Notes: generated by a model from the letters alone, not told the origin. DNA of 64,000 bases from Balaenoptera acutorostrata (GCF_949987535.1 NC_080069.1:48907269-48971268), one strand, 5' to 3'; shown: positions 23,077 through 34,324, counted from the stretch's first letter. Made by a program: numbers and translations.

Positions 23077-23373
23077 GGGGCTTCCCTGGTGGCGCAGTGG
23101 TTAAGAATCTGCCTGCCAATGCAGGGGACACGGGTTCGAGCCCTGGTCTGGGAAGATCCCACATGCCGCAGAGCAACTAGGCCCGTGAGCCACAACTACT
23201 GAGCCTGCGCGTCTGGAGCCAGTGCTCCGCAACAAGAGAGGCCGCGATAGTGAGAGGCCTGCGCACCGCGATGAAGAGTGGCCCCCGCTCGCCGCAACTA
23301 GAGAAAGCCCTCGCACAGAAACGAAGACCCAACACAGCCAAAAATAAATAAATAAATTAATTTAAAAAAAAAA
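23077..23373 (+). mobile_element. CHR-type SINE, young long subfamily
   Basis: It has intact A box TGGCGCAGTGG and B box GGTTCGAGCCC, followed by the full young-subfamily body (agaggccgcgatagtgagag, gatgaagagtggcccccgc, cgaagacccaacacagcc) and an (AAAT)n tail. The target-site duplication atcaaagct lies at 23068-23076 and 23374-23382. The head reads ggttaagaatctgcc, whereas the 17.4-kb copy has ggttgagagtctgcc. Confidence 0.96.
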
Positions 23374-23382
23374 ATCAAAGCT

Positions 23383-25684
23383 TTTCAAACTTTCATGATG
23401 TTGAGGAAATAAACATGGATAGCTCCAATATTAAATGTTTCCTTTAGCCTAGGTGTCACAGTGAGGAGACAGATGTCATTTACACTTGAAACTTGGCAAC
23501 ATACTTTGTAGGGGCATAGAGATAATTCTCGTTATAAAGTTTATCATTATTACTTTTAGAAGTAATCTTTCCCTCCTGAATATTTTAACTATACTTTGGT
23601 TTTAGCCATCAAACATTCACCTTACTCCACTTAGTTCTACCATTATTTGTACAGATGTTTCTTCCATGGATAATAATGACCTTGAGTAGACCTATAGATT
23701 TCATCTATAGAAGTATGGGGCACTTATTATACTGACTTTATGTGTAAGATGTGGTGTCTGGTCAAAGTAAGCAACCAATACATTTTTAAATAAATTGTCA
23801 ATAAACAAATGTTCATTGGGTGTTCATTGGGTGTCTACTATATACCAGGTACTAGGTTAGGTACTGGAATTAAATCACATTTTATTCTTTCTCAAGGAAA
23901 ATATAGACTTGGTTCTTGCCAAATGCAAGGTAACAGATATGAGCTTAAAAATCCAGCGGATCTTCTTAGTGCAATTAAAAAAAAAAAAAAACACACCTAC
24001 TTCAAAGCTTTCTCTAACTTGGTATCCGTGTCTAATAGAGCCAATAAATCAAGCCCTGTTAGTAAGGTAAAATATCTTGAGCAAAATTCAGACTGGGGAG
24101 GTACTATTAAACAGCAAGCCATAAAATAACTGTAAACCTGTTTATGAGCTACCTTGAAAGTACTTTCAGGATAGGAGAGAAACAACTGATTACCAGGAAC
24201 AATAGCTGCCGGGATCTTTTACATCAGTTCCTTATAAATGGGAGTCACCTTAGCAATTTTCAGCAGCCTCCCACTAGGAAGGAAAGTAACTTGTATTTAA
24301 AGTTTCATAATATGTACTCAAAGGTGACCTGATACTGAATTTGCTATTTTTTTTAACATCCAACTTCTCTACTGGGACACAGAGAATTCTACCAGCTAAT
24401 CTTAAATTGCCTTACAGACTGTACCAATAAATGGTCTTTCAGTTCTCAAGACCAGTTCTAGTCAAAATCCCATTGCCCCCTGCCCTTGACTATTAAGAAG
24501 GTTTACAGAGTATCTAAGACACACCCCAAGCCCTATGGATTTAGTTAACCATTTCGGAGTTAAGATGAAGGTGTCTCAGTTGCATATAAACCAATCCAGT
24601 GGGTCCGATGGCTAATAAATTGTTGTACGTTCCTCACAATGGCAGTAGGATGGCACTCTACTATGGAGGGGGCTTCTCCATAGGGGTAGGCTTCTGGCCA
24701 AGGTGAGTATCAGCGGCCCCTTCTCAATCTCTCTAACTACAGAAAGGGAGGAGGACAAAGTCCTCTGGGGTCATCCATAGCTACCCTTTCCAAGACCTCT
24801 CCAGGTGGAAAAATATTCTCCAACATTCAGATGGTTTACAGCCAACAGTCCTGTATAGCTAATTATTCTGTTTCCTCCAGGTTCAACAAGATATACTATT
24901 CAATTAGATGTCTTATTGATTGGGTTTTCTTTTTGTTTATAATCATGGAAGAAAAATTGAAAATACCTGTATGGGAAATTATCTAAGATAAATACACTAT
25001 GATCATGCCATGATACACAGCAAAACACTGGGACTCCTTTACCTAGTCAAACTTCTGTGTTAAAGCAGACAAAGGACAGTTTCCTGAGGAAGATTCTAGT
25101 CCTGATCTCAGGTGCTCTGAGGCTGGTTTCTAAACCTATGGGATGTGAGCACCCATTCAAGTGCATATCTTAGATTCCTGTTTTGGGGGGAGTTGTTGTT
25201 TTTTTTTTTTCTTTTTCTTTCTGTAGGACCTTGATTCTGTCTGCTGCACCACTGATTGCCCAAGCACAGGGATCTGCCCTCCACAGTAGTCACCATAACC
25301 CAGGTGCTTGGTAGCACTGATGACTTTGAACTACCCTCTTCTATTCTTCCCAAAATCTCAGCTGCCCAAATTCATGTTTGTGAAAGATGCTAAAATACAT
25401 TCATGTATCCATTCTCCAAATATTCTAAAATTTGTCCTAAAGCCACTAGTTCTCTCTCTCATTAAAATGCATTTCAGAGTTGTTTCCTAAATAAATAAAA
25501 GATGGGAAATGAAGATTGAATGGAGCCTGTCACTACTAATTATGGACATCTGGTGACTTTAACCTCCAGGGATCACTCCAGGCTACTCTGGCATTACACA
25601 AACCCCAATTAACAGGAATAGCCCTAGTGGGTAAGCAGTAAAAACAAAAACCCACACCATGATTAGATTTTATGGTAGCATAAT
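23383..25684. other. Non-coding stretch, no gene recognised
   Basis: Over about 2.3 kb I saw no exon. Near 23811-23832 the 11-mer gttcattgggt is duplicated in tandem, followed by text resembling an old repeat ('ctactatataccaggtacta'). A C-rich to T-run patch lies near 25184-25213. Confidence 0.45.
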
Positions 25685-25815
25685 TTGGTATGTTTATGTG
25701 ACTTCTCTGAGTCTCACATTCTCCATCTGCAAAATGGATATAATAAAACCTTCCTCACTGGTTTCTGATGAGAATTAGAATATTGAGCAACAAGTACAAT
25801 ACTTCTTACACGTCA
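25685..25815 (+). mobile_element. MIR SINE fragment
   Basis: The 3' half of a MIR is present: 'tgacttctctgagtctcac', 'attctccatctgcaaaatgg' and 'atataataaaaccttcctca' in the right order. The head is lost. Confidence 0.75.
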
Positions 25816-25899
25816 TACTATGTCTAAGCCTGCCCTAATCACTAATCTTAGGCTAGATTATCTATAATCAAAACACACAATTTTTCTTATCAAAATTTT

Positions 25900-26085
25900 C
25901 AATTATACATTAATTTGTTTGTATATTTGTTTATTATCTACTGTCAAATTAGATTTTAAGCTCTGGGAGGGCATGCACCATGTCCATTTCATTAATCACT
26001 ATAGACCTAGCAGCTATAATGTCCTCAATGATATTTAAATGATTGACTGAATAACTGAATAAAAGAATAAATGAATAAGTGAATG
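25900..26085 (+). mobile_element. L2 LINE 3' end
   Basis: L2 3'-end order: 'gtatatttgtttattatcta', 'gattttaagctctgggaggg', 'atgcaccatgtccatttc' and 'attgactgaataactgaata', ending in (TGAA)n-like text, which is typical of L2 tails. Confidence 0.75.
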
Positions 26086-26592
26086 AGTTAGGGTATTAAC
26101 ATTTAACAGAAACATTAAATAATTATAACTGCTTTAATTATTTTAGCATTACAAAATTATGACCATTTCGCATATTATCTTGTGAAAATTCTAGTGGTTT
26201 TGTTACTTGCTAAAATATTAGGCAGATCATTTGGAACATGATGATCAAATTCACCCATGTAATAACTATGCATTTCAGAATTCTTCAGACTATCTTAGAC
26301 TACTGTAGTCTTTTGCATTAATAACACTTATATATAAAAAATAACTTATGTTTACAAGACCAAGTTAAGTGATAAGATCAGGCTAAAAAACATAAAATAG
26401 CTTGCTGGTTTTATATATATATTTACACTGTACAGATAGTCTAGTTATTTAAAACATCACATGTCTACAACAAAATATTTCCACTGCTTATCTCCATCTC
26501 ATCTTTGTAGGTTTTTTTCCTATTTTATTTATCTTCACTGCCTTTTCTCCTATAACTATCAAGGATTATTTATATATTTAAATTTCAAAAAT
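26086..26592. other. AT-rich non-coding stretch
   Basis: I recognise nothing here. A short (AT)n lies near 26413-26424. Confidence 0.4.
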
Positions 26593-26600
26593 CCTAAGTA

Positions 26601-26933
26601 GGGCTTCCCTGGTGGCACAGTGGTTGAGAGTCAGCCTGCCAATGCAGGGGACACGGGTTCGAGCCCTGGTCTGGGAAGATCCCACATGCCGCGGAGCAAC
26701 TAGGCCCTTGAGCCACCATTACTGACCCTGCGCGTCTGGAGCCTGTGCTCCGCAACAAGAGAGGCCGCGATAGTGAGAGGCCCGCGCACCGCGATGAAGA
26801 GTGGCCCCCACTTGCCGCAATTAGAGAAAAGCCCTCGCACAGAAACGAAGACCCAACACAGCCATAAATAAATAAATAAAATAAATAAATGAAAAATTAA
26901 AAAAAATACTTAAACAAAACAAACAAAAAAAAA
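26601..26933 (+). mobile_element. CHR-type SINE, young long subfamily
   Basis: A box TGGCACAGTGG and B box GGTTCGAGCCC are present, with the full young-subfamily body and an (AAAT)n tail that runs into an A/C-rich stretch up to 26933. The target-site duplication is cctaagta (26593-26600 and 26934-26941). Confidence 0.95.
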
Positions 26934-27017
26934 CCTAAGTAAAAGGCATATATTAATTTAATTTTAAAATTGTTCAAATGAACACATTTTAGCATGCATT
27001 TAAAATTAATCAAATAC

Positions 27018-27485
27018 GGGACTTCCTGGTGGTCCAGTGGTTAAGAATCCACCTTTCAATGCAGGGGACGTGGGTTCAATCCCTGCTCGGGGAACTAAGA
27101 TCCCACATGCCGAGGGGCAACTAAGCCCATGCGCCACAACTACTGAGCCTGCACGCTCTAGAGTCCATGTGCCACAACTAAAGAGCCCATGCGCCACAAC
27201 TAGAGAGCCTGTGTGCTACAACTACTGAGCCCATGTGCTCTGGAGCCCACACACCACAACAAGAGAGCCCACGTGCCACAACTAGAGAGCCCGCATGCCG
27301 CAACTACTGAGCCTGAGCTTTCTGGCGCCTGCGTGCTCTAGAACCTGCTCACCACAACTAGAGAGAAGCCCACGTGCTGCAACAAAGAGCCCGCGCCACA
27401 CCAAAAGATCCCACATGCTGCAACAAAGATCCTGCGTGCCGCAACTAAGACCTGACACAGCCAGGTAAATAAATAAATATTTTTA
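27018..27485 (+). mobile_element. Older CHR-type SINE with expanded internal array
   Basis: The head reads gggacttcctggtggtccag, the older CHR subtype, with a weaker A box (TGGTCCAGTGG) and a mutated B box (GGTTCAATCCC). The middle (about 27117-27450) is an array of about 13 CAAC-anchored units of 20-25 bp (CACAACTAGAGAGCC-like) in place of the few units in other copies. The target-site duplication is aaaattaatcaaata (27002-27016) against aaaattaataaaata (27486-27500), with one mismatch. The array is why open frames and CRISPR-like periodicity appear here. Confidence 0.95.
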
Positions 27486-27500
27486 AAAATTAATAAAATA

Positions 27501-27919
27501 TGCCTTTGTCAGTGCATCTGTCTTTCTCTTAATTTGTTTGGAAAATAAGGTTAACGCAACCAGAGCGCCTCGTTTACTCTATTTCCTCTACCCTGTCCTC
27601 TGTATACCTCTTAAAAGGCAAAAGCCAGTTGAAAACATTTCATTTTGATGAAGATGCTGAATACATGTGAAGAGTCTATTCACTTGGATCTCAGGAGTAT
27701 AAGACATTCTGCGTGACTTTGTTTTATGCAACACCTCAAGTCAGTGGTAGTCAAGTGGGCTGAGGAAGACCAGAGGCATTTTATCTAAATCACCTGGGGC
27801 AAACTTCACACCACACTTATGTCTGAAGTCCTGCTCCCACCATACTATTCTTCTCAGATGTACTGATATTCGAATAAAAAGTGCTTCCTAGAAACATGTT
27901 CAGCACACTGACTAGAGAT
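27501..27919. other. Non-coding stretch, no gene recognised
   Basis: Nothing identifiable is seen between the SINE and the next MIR. Confidence 0.4.
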
Positions 27920-28180
27920 AACCATTTAGTAGTAGGAGTAGTGCTGGCAGATAACCTTTTATTGAGTACTTACCATGTGCCAGAGAAAATGGACTAGCTC
28001 ATTTAATCCTCAAAAAAAATCCCTATTTGGTAGATACAATTGTTATCTCCATTTACAGATGAGGAAAACTGAGGGGCCCAGAAGACATGACCTCCCCAAG
28101 GTTACACAATTAGTAAGTGGTGGAGTCAGGATTAGAATGCAGGGGTTGAGTCCATAACACGCACCCTTCACTGCTACTCT
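27920..28180 (-). mobile_element. MIR SINE fossil, inverted, nearly full length
   Basis: Inverted MIR order: 'tattgagtacttaccatgtg', 'agctcatttaatcctca', 'ctccatttacagatgaggaa', 'aaggttacacaattagtaag' and 'ggagtcaggattagaatgca'. Confidence 0.9.
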
Positions 28181-28464
28181 CTGCTGCCGCCCAACTTTAC
28201 TGAAGCCAACTTCACTGAAAATGCAAATTACCTATGAAAGATTTCCAAAGTTTCTGTATACCACTAAAGATTTCTCTTTTGCTTGAAAATGTGTACGTTA
28301 TATACGCTCAATATAGTTATTTCAACTGGGTAATATCATGAAATCTTAACATGTGACTGTTTCCCCCTGGATTTTTCCCTTTCTCTTTCAAACTGGTAAC
28401 AGTTCTACTTCCTCACTTCAGGAAGATAAAGGGTGTGAGTTTTTCAAAGATTAAGCCCTTGGAA

Positions 28465-28653
28465 GAGCTGCAGATAAAACAACAGATACCCTGTTCTATT
28501 TGAATTTCAGATAAATGACAAATCATTTTTACTATAAGCATATCCCATGCAAAATCTGGAACATATTTATATTTAAAAATTATTCTTTGTTTATCTGAAA
28601 TTCAAATTTAACTGGGTATCCTTTATTTTTAATTGCTAAACCTGGCAACCCTA
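28465..28653 (-). mobile_element. Palindromic DNA-transposon remnant (MER53-like)
   Basis: Two inverted arms face each other. The left arm reads atttgaatttcagataaa (28499-28516) and the right arm tttatctgaaattcaaat (about 28590-28607), an almost perfect 18-bp complement. Outer parts also match (cagataccctg and actgggtatcc), and the right end reads cctggcaaccct. The order and the roughly 190-bp size fit MER53, a palindromic non-autonomous element. A transcript across it would fold into a long hairpin. Confidence 0.8.
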
Positions 28654-29555
28654 TCCTTGGGAAAACTTGGATAGTTTATGGAGGAAGTAAAAGGTAGGGA
28701 AATTCACACAAAAGGCAGAGCATCCTAGAAAAAGCAGGAGGGAGAGTGTCTAGGCAGATGAAACCATAAGCAGCCTGGCAAAAGACCCCAGGGTTCAAGG
28801 TAGCAAGGAAAGAGCAGAGAGCTGCCAGCCCTGAGGGCAGTGAGGACAGATGACCCTTGACCAGCTGTTCCCTACTCTCCCGTTGATGTTGGAGCTATGT
28901 TACAACTCCAAGTTATAAAACTAAGATTCAACCTAAAAGCCAAATTCAAAAGGCTGGGCAGAAATGAAGGCATTGTGGATAAAGAGGAAAGCTATTAAGT
29001 TGGAAAACTATGGATACCCACTGGCTTTTACTGAAGAAAATTAACACTAATCTTCAACTTACAAGGACTAAGATAGCTTAAAATACTCTTCAGGCTTGAC
29101 TATCCCAGAAGCTGAAGCAGAATTACATCTGCAGGTAAAGGCTTTTATCAGACCAAATTCTGAGCAATAAATCTGAAATGCTGAGTGCCATGTGCCTTGC
29201 TGTACTACAAACCAGAGATATCGAGATGAGAAACACATAATGCCTGCTTTTTAGGCAATAACCATCTGGTGGGCGAAAGCAACAGGTAAAGAAGCAATTT
29301 CGCCACTGGAGTCTTCCATACACAATGAAAGTCATCAGAATAGGGTAGGACTGACTCTCTAGAAAGTGATAGGGAACACTTGACAAAGGAAATTACTCGA
29401 GAGAGAGATCTTTACAGAACAGTTGGTATCTGCCAAGAGGACAGTGTTGAGAAGGTCCCTGTGAGGTATGTTTGATATTTCTGGAACACGCAATGGCCAG
29501 AAGAAGAAAGAAAGAAAAGTAGGCTGAAGCCAGATCGTAAGAGCCCTATGACACA
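28654..29555. other. Non-coding stretch, no gene recognised
   Basis: I saw no exon or named repeat in about 0.9 kb. Confidence 0.4.
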
Positions 29556-29712
29556 CAAGTGCTCCCCAAACTTTATTATGTGCACCAATAATTTAGGGAT
29601 CTTGTTAAAATGCAGGTTCTGGTTGAAGCAGTATGAAATAGAGCCTCGGAGATTCTGCGTTTCTAACTAGCTGCCAGATGAGGCAAATGCGGCTAGTCTG
29701 AGAATCGTCTTG
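29556..29712 (-). mobile_element. MER20-like hAT-Charlie remnant
   Basis: The phrases 'gctccccaaactttattatg', 'gggatcttgttaaaatgcag', 'gagattctgcgtttctaact' and 'agctgccagatgaggcaaat' follow the reverse complement of MER20. The terminal inverted repeats are decayed, and I could not define the target-site duplication. Confidence 0.65.
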
Positions 29713-29929
29713 GAATAATAAGGCTGTGTGCCACGCTTTAGATCGTAAACCTTTTCCTGAAGACAATGGGGAGCCACCTTGAGGTTCCTCTAGCCTGAGA
29801 GTGACTAGAATTCAAAAAAGCTAGAAGCCGGTACAAGATTCTTCCTATGGTCCAGGTAAGAAATGCCCAAACTAAAGACACTGAAGATAAAGTGAAGATG
29901 AATTGAGTCATATTGCAAAATAAATAACC

Positions 29930-30047
29930 GATTTTTTATAATAACTTTAAATGGAGTATAAGCTATAAAAATATCAAATCACTATATTGTACACCTGAAA
30001 CTAATATAACATTTAACTCAACTATACTTCAAAATTTTTTTAAAAAG
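29930..30047 (+). mobile_element. L1 3'-terminal fragment
   Basis: It ends with the cetartiodactyl L1 3'-end phrase: 'cactatattgtacacctgaa', 'actaatataac' and 'ctcaactatacttcaaaa', followed by an A-rich tail. This is a strongly 5'-truncated copy of just over 100 bp without coding sequence. Confidence 0.75.
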
Positions 30048-30269
30048 GTAAAATTGACGAGTTGGTATTCAATGGAAGCATAGATAAGGGAAACAGGTGA
30101 TGATAGATCATGTTTTTCACAATATGCTATGATTTGTGGTATGTAACACTCATTTAGCATTTAGGATGTCCTACAATGATTAACTGTAACATCGTTTAAC
30201 CACAAGATATGACTTTAAATGAGGAGTTAGGTTTTAAATGTATTTGGAGGATTCCATCACATTATTTTA

Positions 30270-30400
30270 GGGTCACTCCTGATGCATATCCAGTCTTTCC
30301 AGATAGACTGTAAATTCTCTCAGGCAGGGATGGGCTTCAGTGTGTCCCCAGCCCCGCGCACGTGCCTGGTACAGGAGGCTTCCTCTCTGATTGCAGTTCT
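30270..30400 (+). mobile_element. L2 LINE 3' fragment
   Basis: L2-like order: 'agatagactgtaaattctct', 'caggcagggatgggcttc' and 'agtgtgtccccagccc', then a short remnant. It is weaker than the copies at 25.9 and 43.0 kb. Confidence 0.5.
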
Positions 30401-30772
30401 ATTAATATGCAGACATGCCATTCTTGATCAGACACTGCTTCACAAACATGAAAGCACAGGAAGATTCCAAAGCATCAGTCCCCACAGAGTTTCCTTATTT
30501 ATTGCCCCTCTTCTCATTTTTAAAATCTGAACTAGTAAGAGATTTCAATGCCAATACTGAAACTGAGAGCTCATTCATTTCTCACGTTCTGGAATAACAT
30601 CTTGAGGTACAGATCCCATCGGTCCTTCTTAATGACTGATTAGAGTTCTTTTCTTTACCTCCTACGGAAGATTACTTGTTTTGATATCACAGATCGCTTA
30701 GCGGGTTGACTTAGCACCTGTTCTAATTGCTTTATCCTGTTAGAATCTGATTTTCAATGCGTCGAAATGTTA
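30401..30772. other. Non-coding stretch, no gene recognised
   Basis: Nothing identifiable. Confidence 0.4.
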
Positions 30773-30780
30773 ACTTAAGC

Positions 30781-30957
30781 CAGTGGTTCTCAGGCCTGGC
30801 TACACATAAGAATCACCTAGGATCCTTTTTAAATGTGCAGGCTCCATTCCCTAGGGATTGTAATTTGACTGGACTGAAGTGGGTCCCAGGTATCAGTAGG
30901 GCTTAAAAAAAACCTTCCCAGGTGAATCTAATGCACAGTCAAGGCTGAGAAACACTG
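30781..30957 (+). mobile_element. MER5A-like hAT-Charlie transposon
   Basis: A 177-bp element starts CAGTGGTTCTCAGGCCTGGC and ends GGCTGAGAAACACTG, giving matching hAT terminal inverted repeats. It is flanked by a perfect 8-bp target-site duplication acttaagc (30773-30780 and 30958-30965). The interior ('acataagaatcacctaggat', 'ttcccaggtgaatctaatg') is that of MER5A. It is non-autonomous and has no reading frame. Confidence 0.94.
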
Positions 30958-31204
30958 ACTTAAGCAAACTTATATGGGAATTTTGTTTCCCTTATTCAGC
31001 ATCCGAAGCTTCCTCTCCACACCACAGTCCCTCCAAGAAAAAGTAAATGAATACTTTGATAATATTCATCCAAGTCTATCTAAAGCAATCTCACCTATCA
31101 GGAGCACCGATAGGATACTCCAAACCATGAAACGAGATGGTACGAAATCTATACCGAAAGGCACTAAATTAGCTGAGATTTGATGGTTAAAAACAAAACA
31201 AAAA

Positions 31205-31340
31205 CCAGCTCTACTACTTTACTGGTTACATAATCCTTAACAAGCTATTCTCTGCATCTCAGTTTTCTCATTTATCCACACAAATCGTTCTCATAAAGTC
31301 GTTAAGTAGATTTAATAAAATAATATGGTTACGAAACAGT
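31205..31340 (+). mobile_element. MIR SINE fragment
   Basis: A weak MIR order is present: 'gctctactactttactggtt', 'aatccttaacaagctattct', and 'ctgcatctcagttttctcat' followed by 'ttatccacac'. The copy is degraded. Confidence 0.55.
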
Positions 31341-31647
31341 TTGCTCTCATGTTTCAACTTCTTTTGAGATTTTTTACATCACTCCAGGCATGCTATTTTT
31401 CTTTTTTGTCACATTCTTGGCATTTGAAAGATTATTTTAACCAGTTAATCTAAGAGCATTTGCAACTTAATTTTATGTTTCTGAGTATTTATCAAATGTG
31501 TAGCATGATATGAATGATGGCATTGTTCTGTACCTTTGTATCTTAATCTCACATGTAGATTTTTAAAATTTTTTTTGCAAGGTCTATACATCAACAAGGA
31601 AGTGTTAACCAACAAAAGAACCTGACACATCCAACATTAGTGCCCAA
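31341..31647. other. AT-rich non-coding stretch
   Basis: Nothing recognised apart from T-rich text near 31560-31580. Confidence 0.4.
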
Positions 31648-32035
31648 TGTTATGGGCCACTGAACACCAAGAGGCAGTGGGCAGGCCGATCATTTGGCAA
31701 AGTGACCTGATCCCATGGTTTTATCCCTAAGGAAGTCAGCACCTGGCTAGAGGCCCAACCACCACAGGAAGCCAGGGGCTAAGTGCCTGAGCCACAGAGG
31801 CTGACCACATAGGGGCAGCTGGGCAGGTACAGCCCAATATCCAATGGCCCAGGTTCTCAAGAAGCCAAGCAGGGTTCTAATTGGGTGAGGGCACACACTA
31901 ATTCCTCACCAACCACCACAACCAAGTTGTAAAATAGCATGGCTTTGTGTTTTTCTATAAAATCCTTAAATCCCATTCTTTGAAACTTTTGTTCAGTTCA
32001 GTCCTCTTACAGAAATATGAGGTGTGCCTGATTTT
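31648..32035 (+). mobile_element. Candidate LTR-like sequence with TATA-like box
   Basis: It starts TGTTATGGGCC. A 'ctataaaatccttaaat' box lies near 31957-31973, and about 40 bp further is a 'cagttcagtcctcttaca' stretch, an order typical of LTR U3-R. The preceding 250 bp is GC-richer than the surroundings. I found no flanking duplication and no viral coding sequence, so the call is tentative. Confidence 0.3.
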
Positions 32036-32299
32036 CATAGCCACAAGCTCAGATCTGCAAACATTAGAGCTTTTTCTTTAAAACTGAAATAATTTCAATC
32101 ACAAGCCCTGTGTGTTTCCTGATAGAAAACTGAATCAGGTCACTTCTAAGTATACTCAACCACTTCAGTAATTTCTTAGTTATATCTGTATTATACTCAA
32201 TCAAATTATGGATTTTCTCCTTTCTCTCTGGGTTTGATTGTAACTCAGCTGTTTACACAGTAATGTAATATCTATGAGAGTGTCTCTGTAGTTATGCAA

Positions 32300-32302
<3 letters not shown>

Positions 32303-32339
<37 letters not shown>

Positions 32340-32358
32340 AGATATATATATATATATA
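32303..32358. repeat. (AT)n microsatellite, interrupted
   Basis: Seventeen AT units lie at 32303-32336 and about eight more at 32342-32358, separated by GCAAG. The interruption together with the upstream text (ttatgcaagac) suggests that the short block was duplicated with its ATGCAAGA flank. Confidence 0.95.
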
Positions 32359-32359
32359 A

Positions 32360-32689
32360 TCATTATCTGGTTCTTCATGTTGCCACCCTCCAAACAGGCT
32401 TCCACTCAGCTGGTCTCAGACTGCACGGCCCATGCCGCCACTTATAGTTGCACCCCGTCTTGACCTTGAGACCTCTTTGGATACCTGGATTTTTCTCTCC
32501 ACTAAAATATACATCCTTATTCCAGACCTGAGGAAGGTTCAGTTGTTACCCCACATCTCCCCAGGGCAATAGGACAATTAGTACCTGTCTTCAAGCCCTC
32601 TCTACCTCTGACACCCCATGCTGAATGGCATGAGAATCTTTGTGCTTTCTCTTCCAGCCATCCAGATGGGAAACAGAACACTTACTCTA
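32360..32689. other. Non-coding stretch, no gene recognised
   Basis: Cytosine-rich, with no exon or repeat that I can name. Confidence 0.4.
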
Positions 32690-33035
32690 CTCAGGATAGG
32701 GTAGGTTATGCTGTAGTAAAAAAGCCCAAAAGATCAAAATTTCATTCCTCACTCAAAAGAATACTCTCTCTGACAGCTGTCTTCCACATGTTGACTCAGC
32801 CTTCCAGATTAGGAAGAGAAGAAGCAGACTGGAAAATCTAGCACCAGCAATTAGATGCTTCTACACAAAAGTGACCCATGTCACTTCCAGTAACAATGTA
32901 TTGTCCAAAGCAAGTCACAGGGTCATGCCTAGCTCTAAGGGAGAGGGGAAGTACGATGCCCATATGCCTAGAGGAAGAGTGGGCCCAAATCTTAGTGTAC
33001 TGTAGCAATGTCTTCTGCAGCCCTGGTTCCCTCCT
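32690..33035 (-). mobile_element. MaLR-type LTR-like fossil, inverted
   Basis: The order 'ggtaggttatgctgtagtaa', 'gcaccagcaattagatgctt', 'gtgacccatgtcacttccag' and 'ggggaagtacgatgcccata' follows a family of old LTRs that, in this orientation, begin with a 'gctgtagtaacaaa' phrase. The subfamily is uncertain. No internal sequence is attached. Confidence 0.55.
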
Positions 33036-33754
33036 CCCTTACACTTACTGGGGGTCTTACAGTCTCTTTGCCCACTACTTGGCTCACTAAGTGGGACTTG
33101 GCTCAAAATGAAGATTCAGCCCTAAAATCAGTGTCTATCTCTCTTTATTAGTTTCCAACCTTCTTCCCTCTCTTCAATTGGGAGCATCTTTATCTAGTGA
33201 GGGGTGGGGGAGACAGAAAGGAAAGATCAAGGAAAAATATGGAAAGATGATTTGAGACTCGTAATTTTAAAACTCAGAAATTTGACATCCATTTCTCTGT
33301 CCTCTTGACAAACCCCCTCAAACACGCCATCCTATGTACTCCCTGACTGCCCTCTCTATGTGGAATGTCAGCCTCCCATGCTTTCTCACATAATGAAATG
33401 GGGCAGGGTCACAGGATTAAAAGTAGGTAGAAGTAGGTGATATTCCATATTGTCTTTCCACCCAATGACCATGTACTGCTCTCCCCTTTTGTAGACCACA
33501 GCTAGTGGGTCTACAGAGGCTGGACAGAGAAATCAAATATGTTAACTTATCAATACATAGATCAGAGAACAAGTCTGGGGAAAAAAAGCTTTCCATTTCT
33601 TAGTCTCTCTCGCTGAGGACTCAGGACCTGGTCCCTACTTTAAATTCCATTTGGCATTTTGCTAGTGCCCAGGCCCTTCAGTGCTTCAGCCCTGCCCAGG
33701 CATTCTCCATAGACAGAATCTTAGGCATGGTAAATAGCAGGACTTGACTTGGAT
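33036..33754. other. Non-coding stretch, no gene recognised
   Basis: Nothing identifiable over about 0.7 kb. Confidence 0.4.
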
Positions 33755-34165
33755 TTTTCATGTCTCCTTACATCCATTCTTTGTCCTGACTCCAGGTTTA
33801 GTATTGTGACTTGCTTTGGCCCATGGGATATTAGCAGATGTGATGGAAGCAGAACCCTGAAAACTATTTTGTGACTGGGCTGTTAATGCTGTGTGAACAT
33901 GCCCAGGTTGGACTGCAGGTCCCAGGAGGAGGAAGAGTGACATGTGGGCTAGAGTGGAATGTTCCAGTCACCCCAGTTGAGGCCAACCTTTATCAGCCAA
34001 CTACCAGCTGACCCCAGATATGTAAACACCCCTGCCAAGATCAGTAGAGCGGATGCCCAGCTGGCCACCGAGAATGTGAACACAAACATTTATTGTTGTA
34101 CACCCCTGAAGTTTTGTGGTTGTTGTACATTTTAATTGTAGCCATAGAAAATGGATACAGTAGAT
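33755..34165 (+). mobile_element. Old LTR-like repeat of uncertain family
   Basis: Landmarks are 'ttgtgacttgctttggccca', 'tgggatattagcagatgtga', 'atgcccaggttggactgcag', 'catttattgttgtacacccc', 'tgaagttttgtggttgttgt' and a terminal 'aaaatggatacag'. The 3' part has the form seen in many mammalian LTRs (tattgttgtaagccactgag-type). I cannot assign the family with certainty. Confidence 0.55.
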
Positions 34166-34324
34166 GTCATAACCACCTGACTTTAAACCCTGTCTTTAAG
34201 AACACTAGTTTCAGAGTTTGTAATCCTGAAAAGTACCATGATAGGTAAAACTGAAGTTTCATAAATAATAGAGGTCTAGGGAAGTAATGACTAAAATGCT
34301 ATTAAATATATATATTTTTTTCTT

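Noticed and set aside
27117..27450. Regularly spaced CAAC units that could be taken for a CRISPR array
   Set aside because: The units are 20-25 bp with no unique spacers, and the block lies inside a SINE with matching target-site duplications in a mammalian genome.
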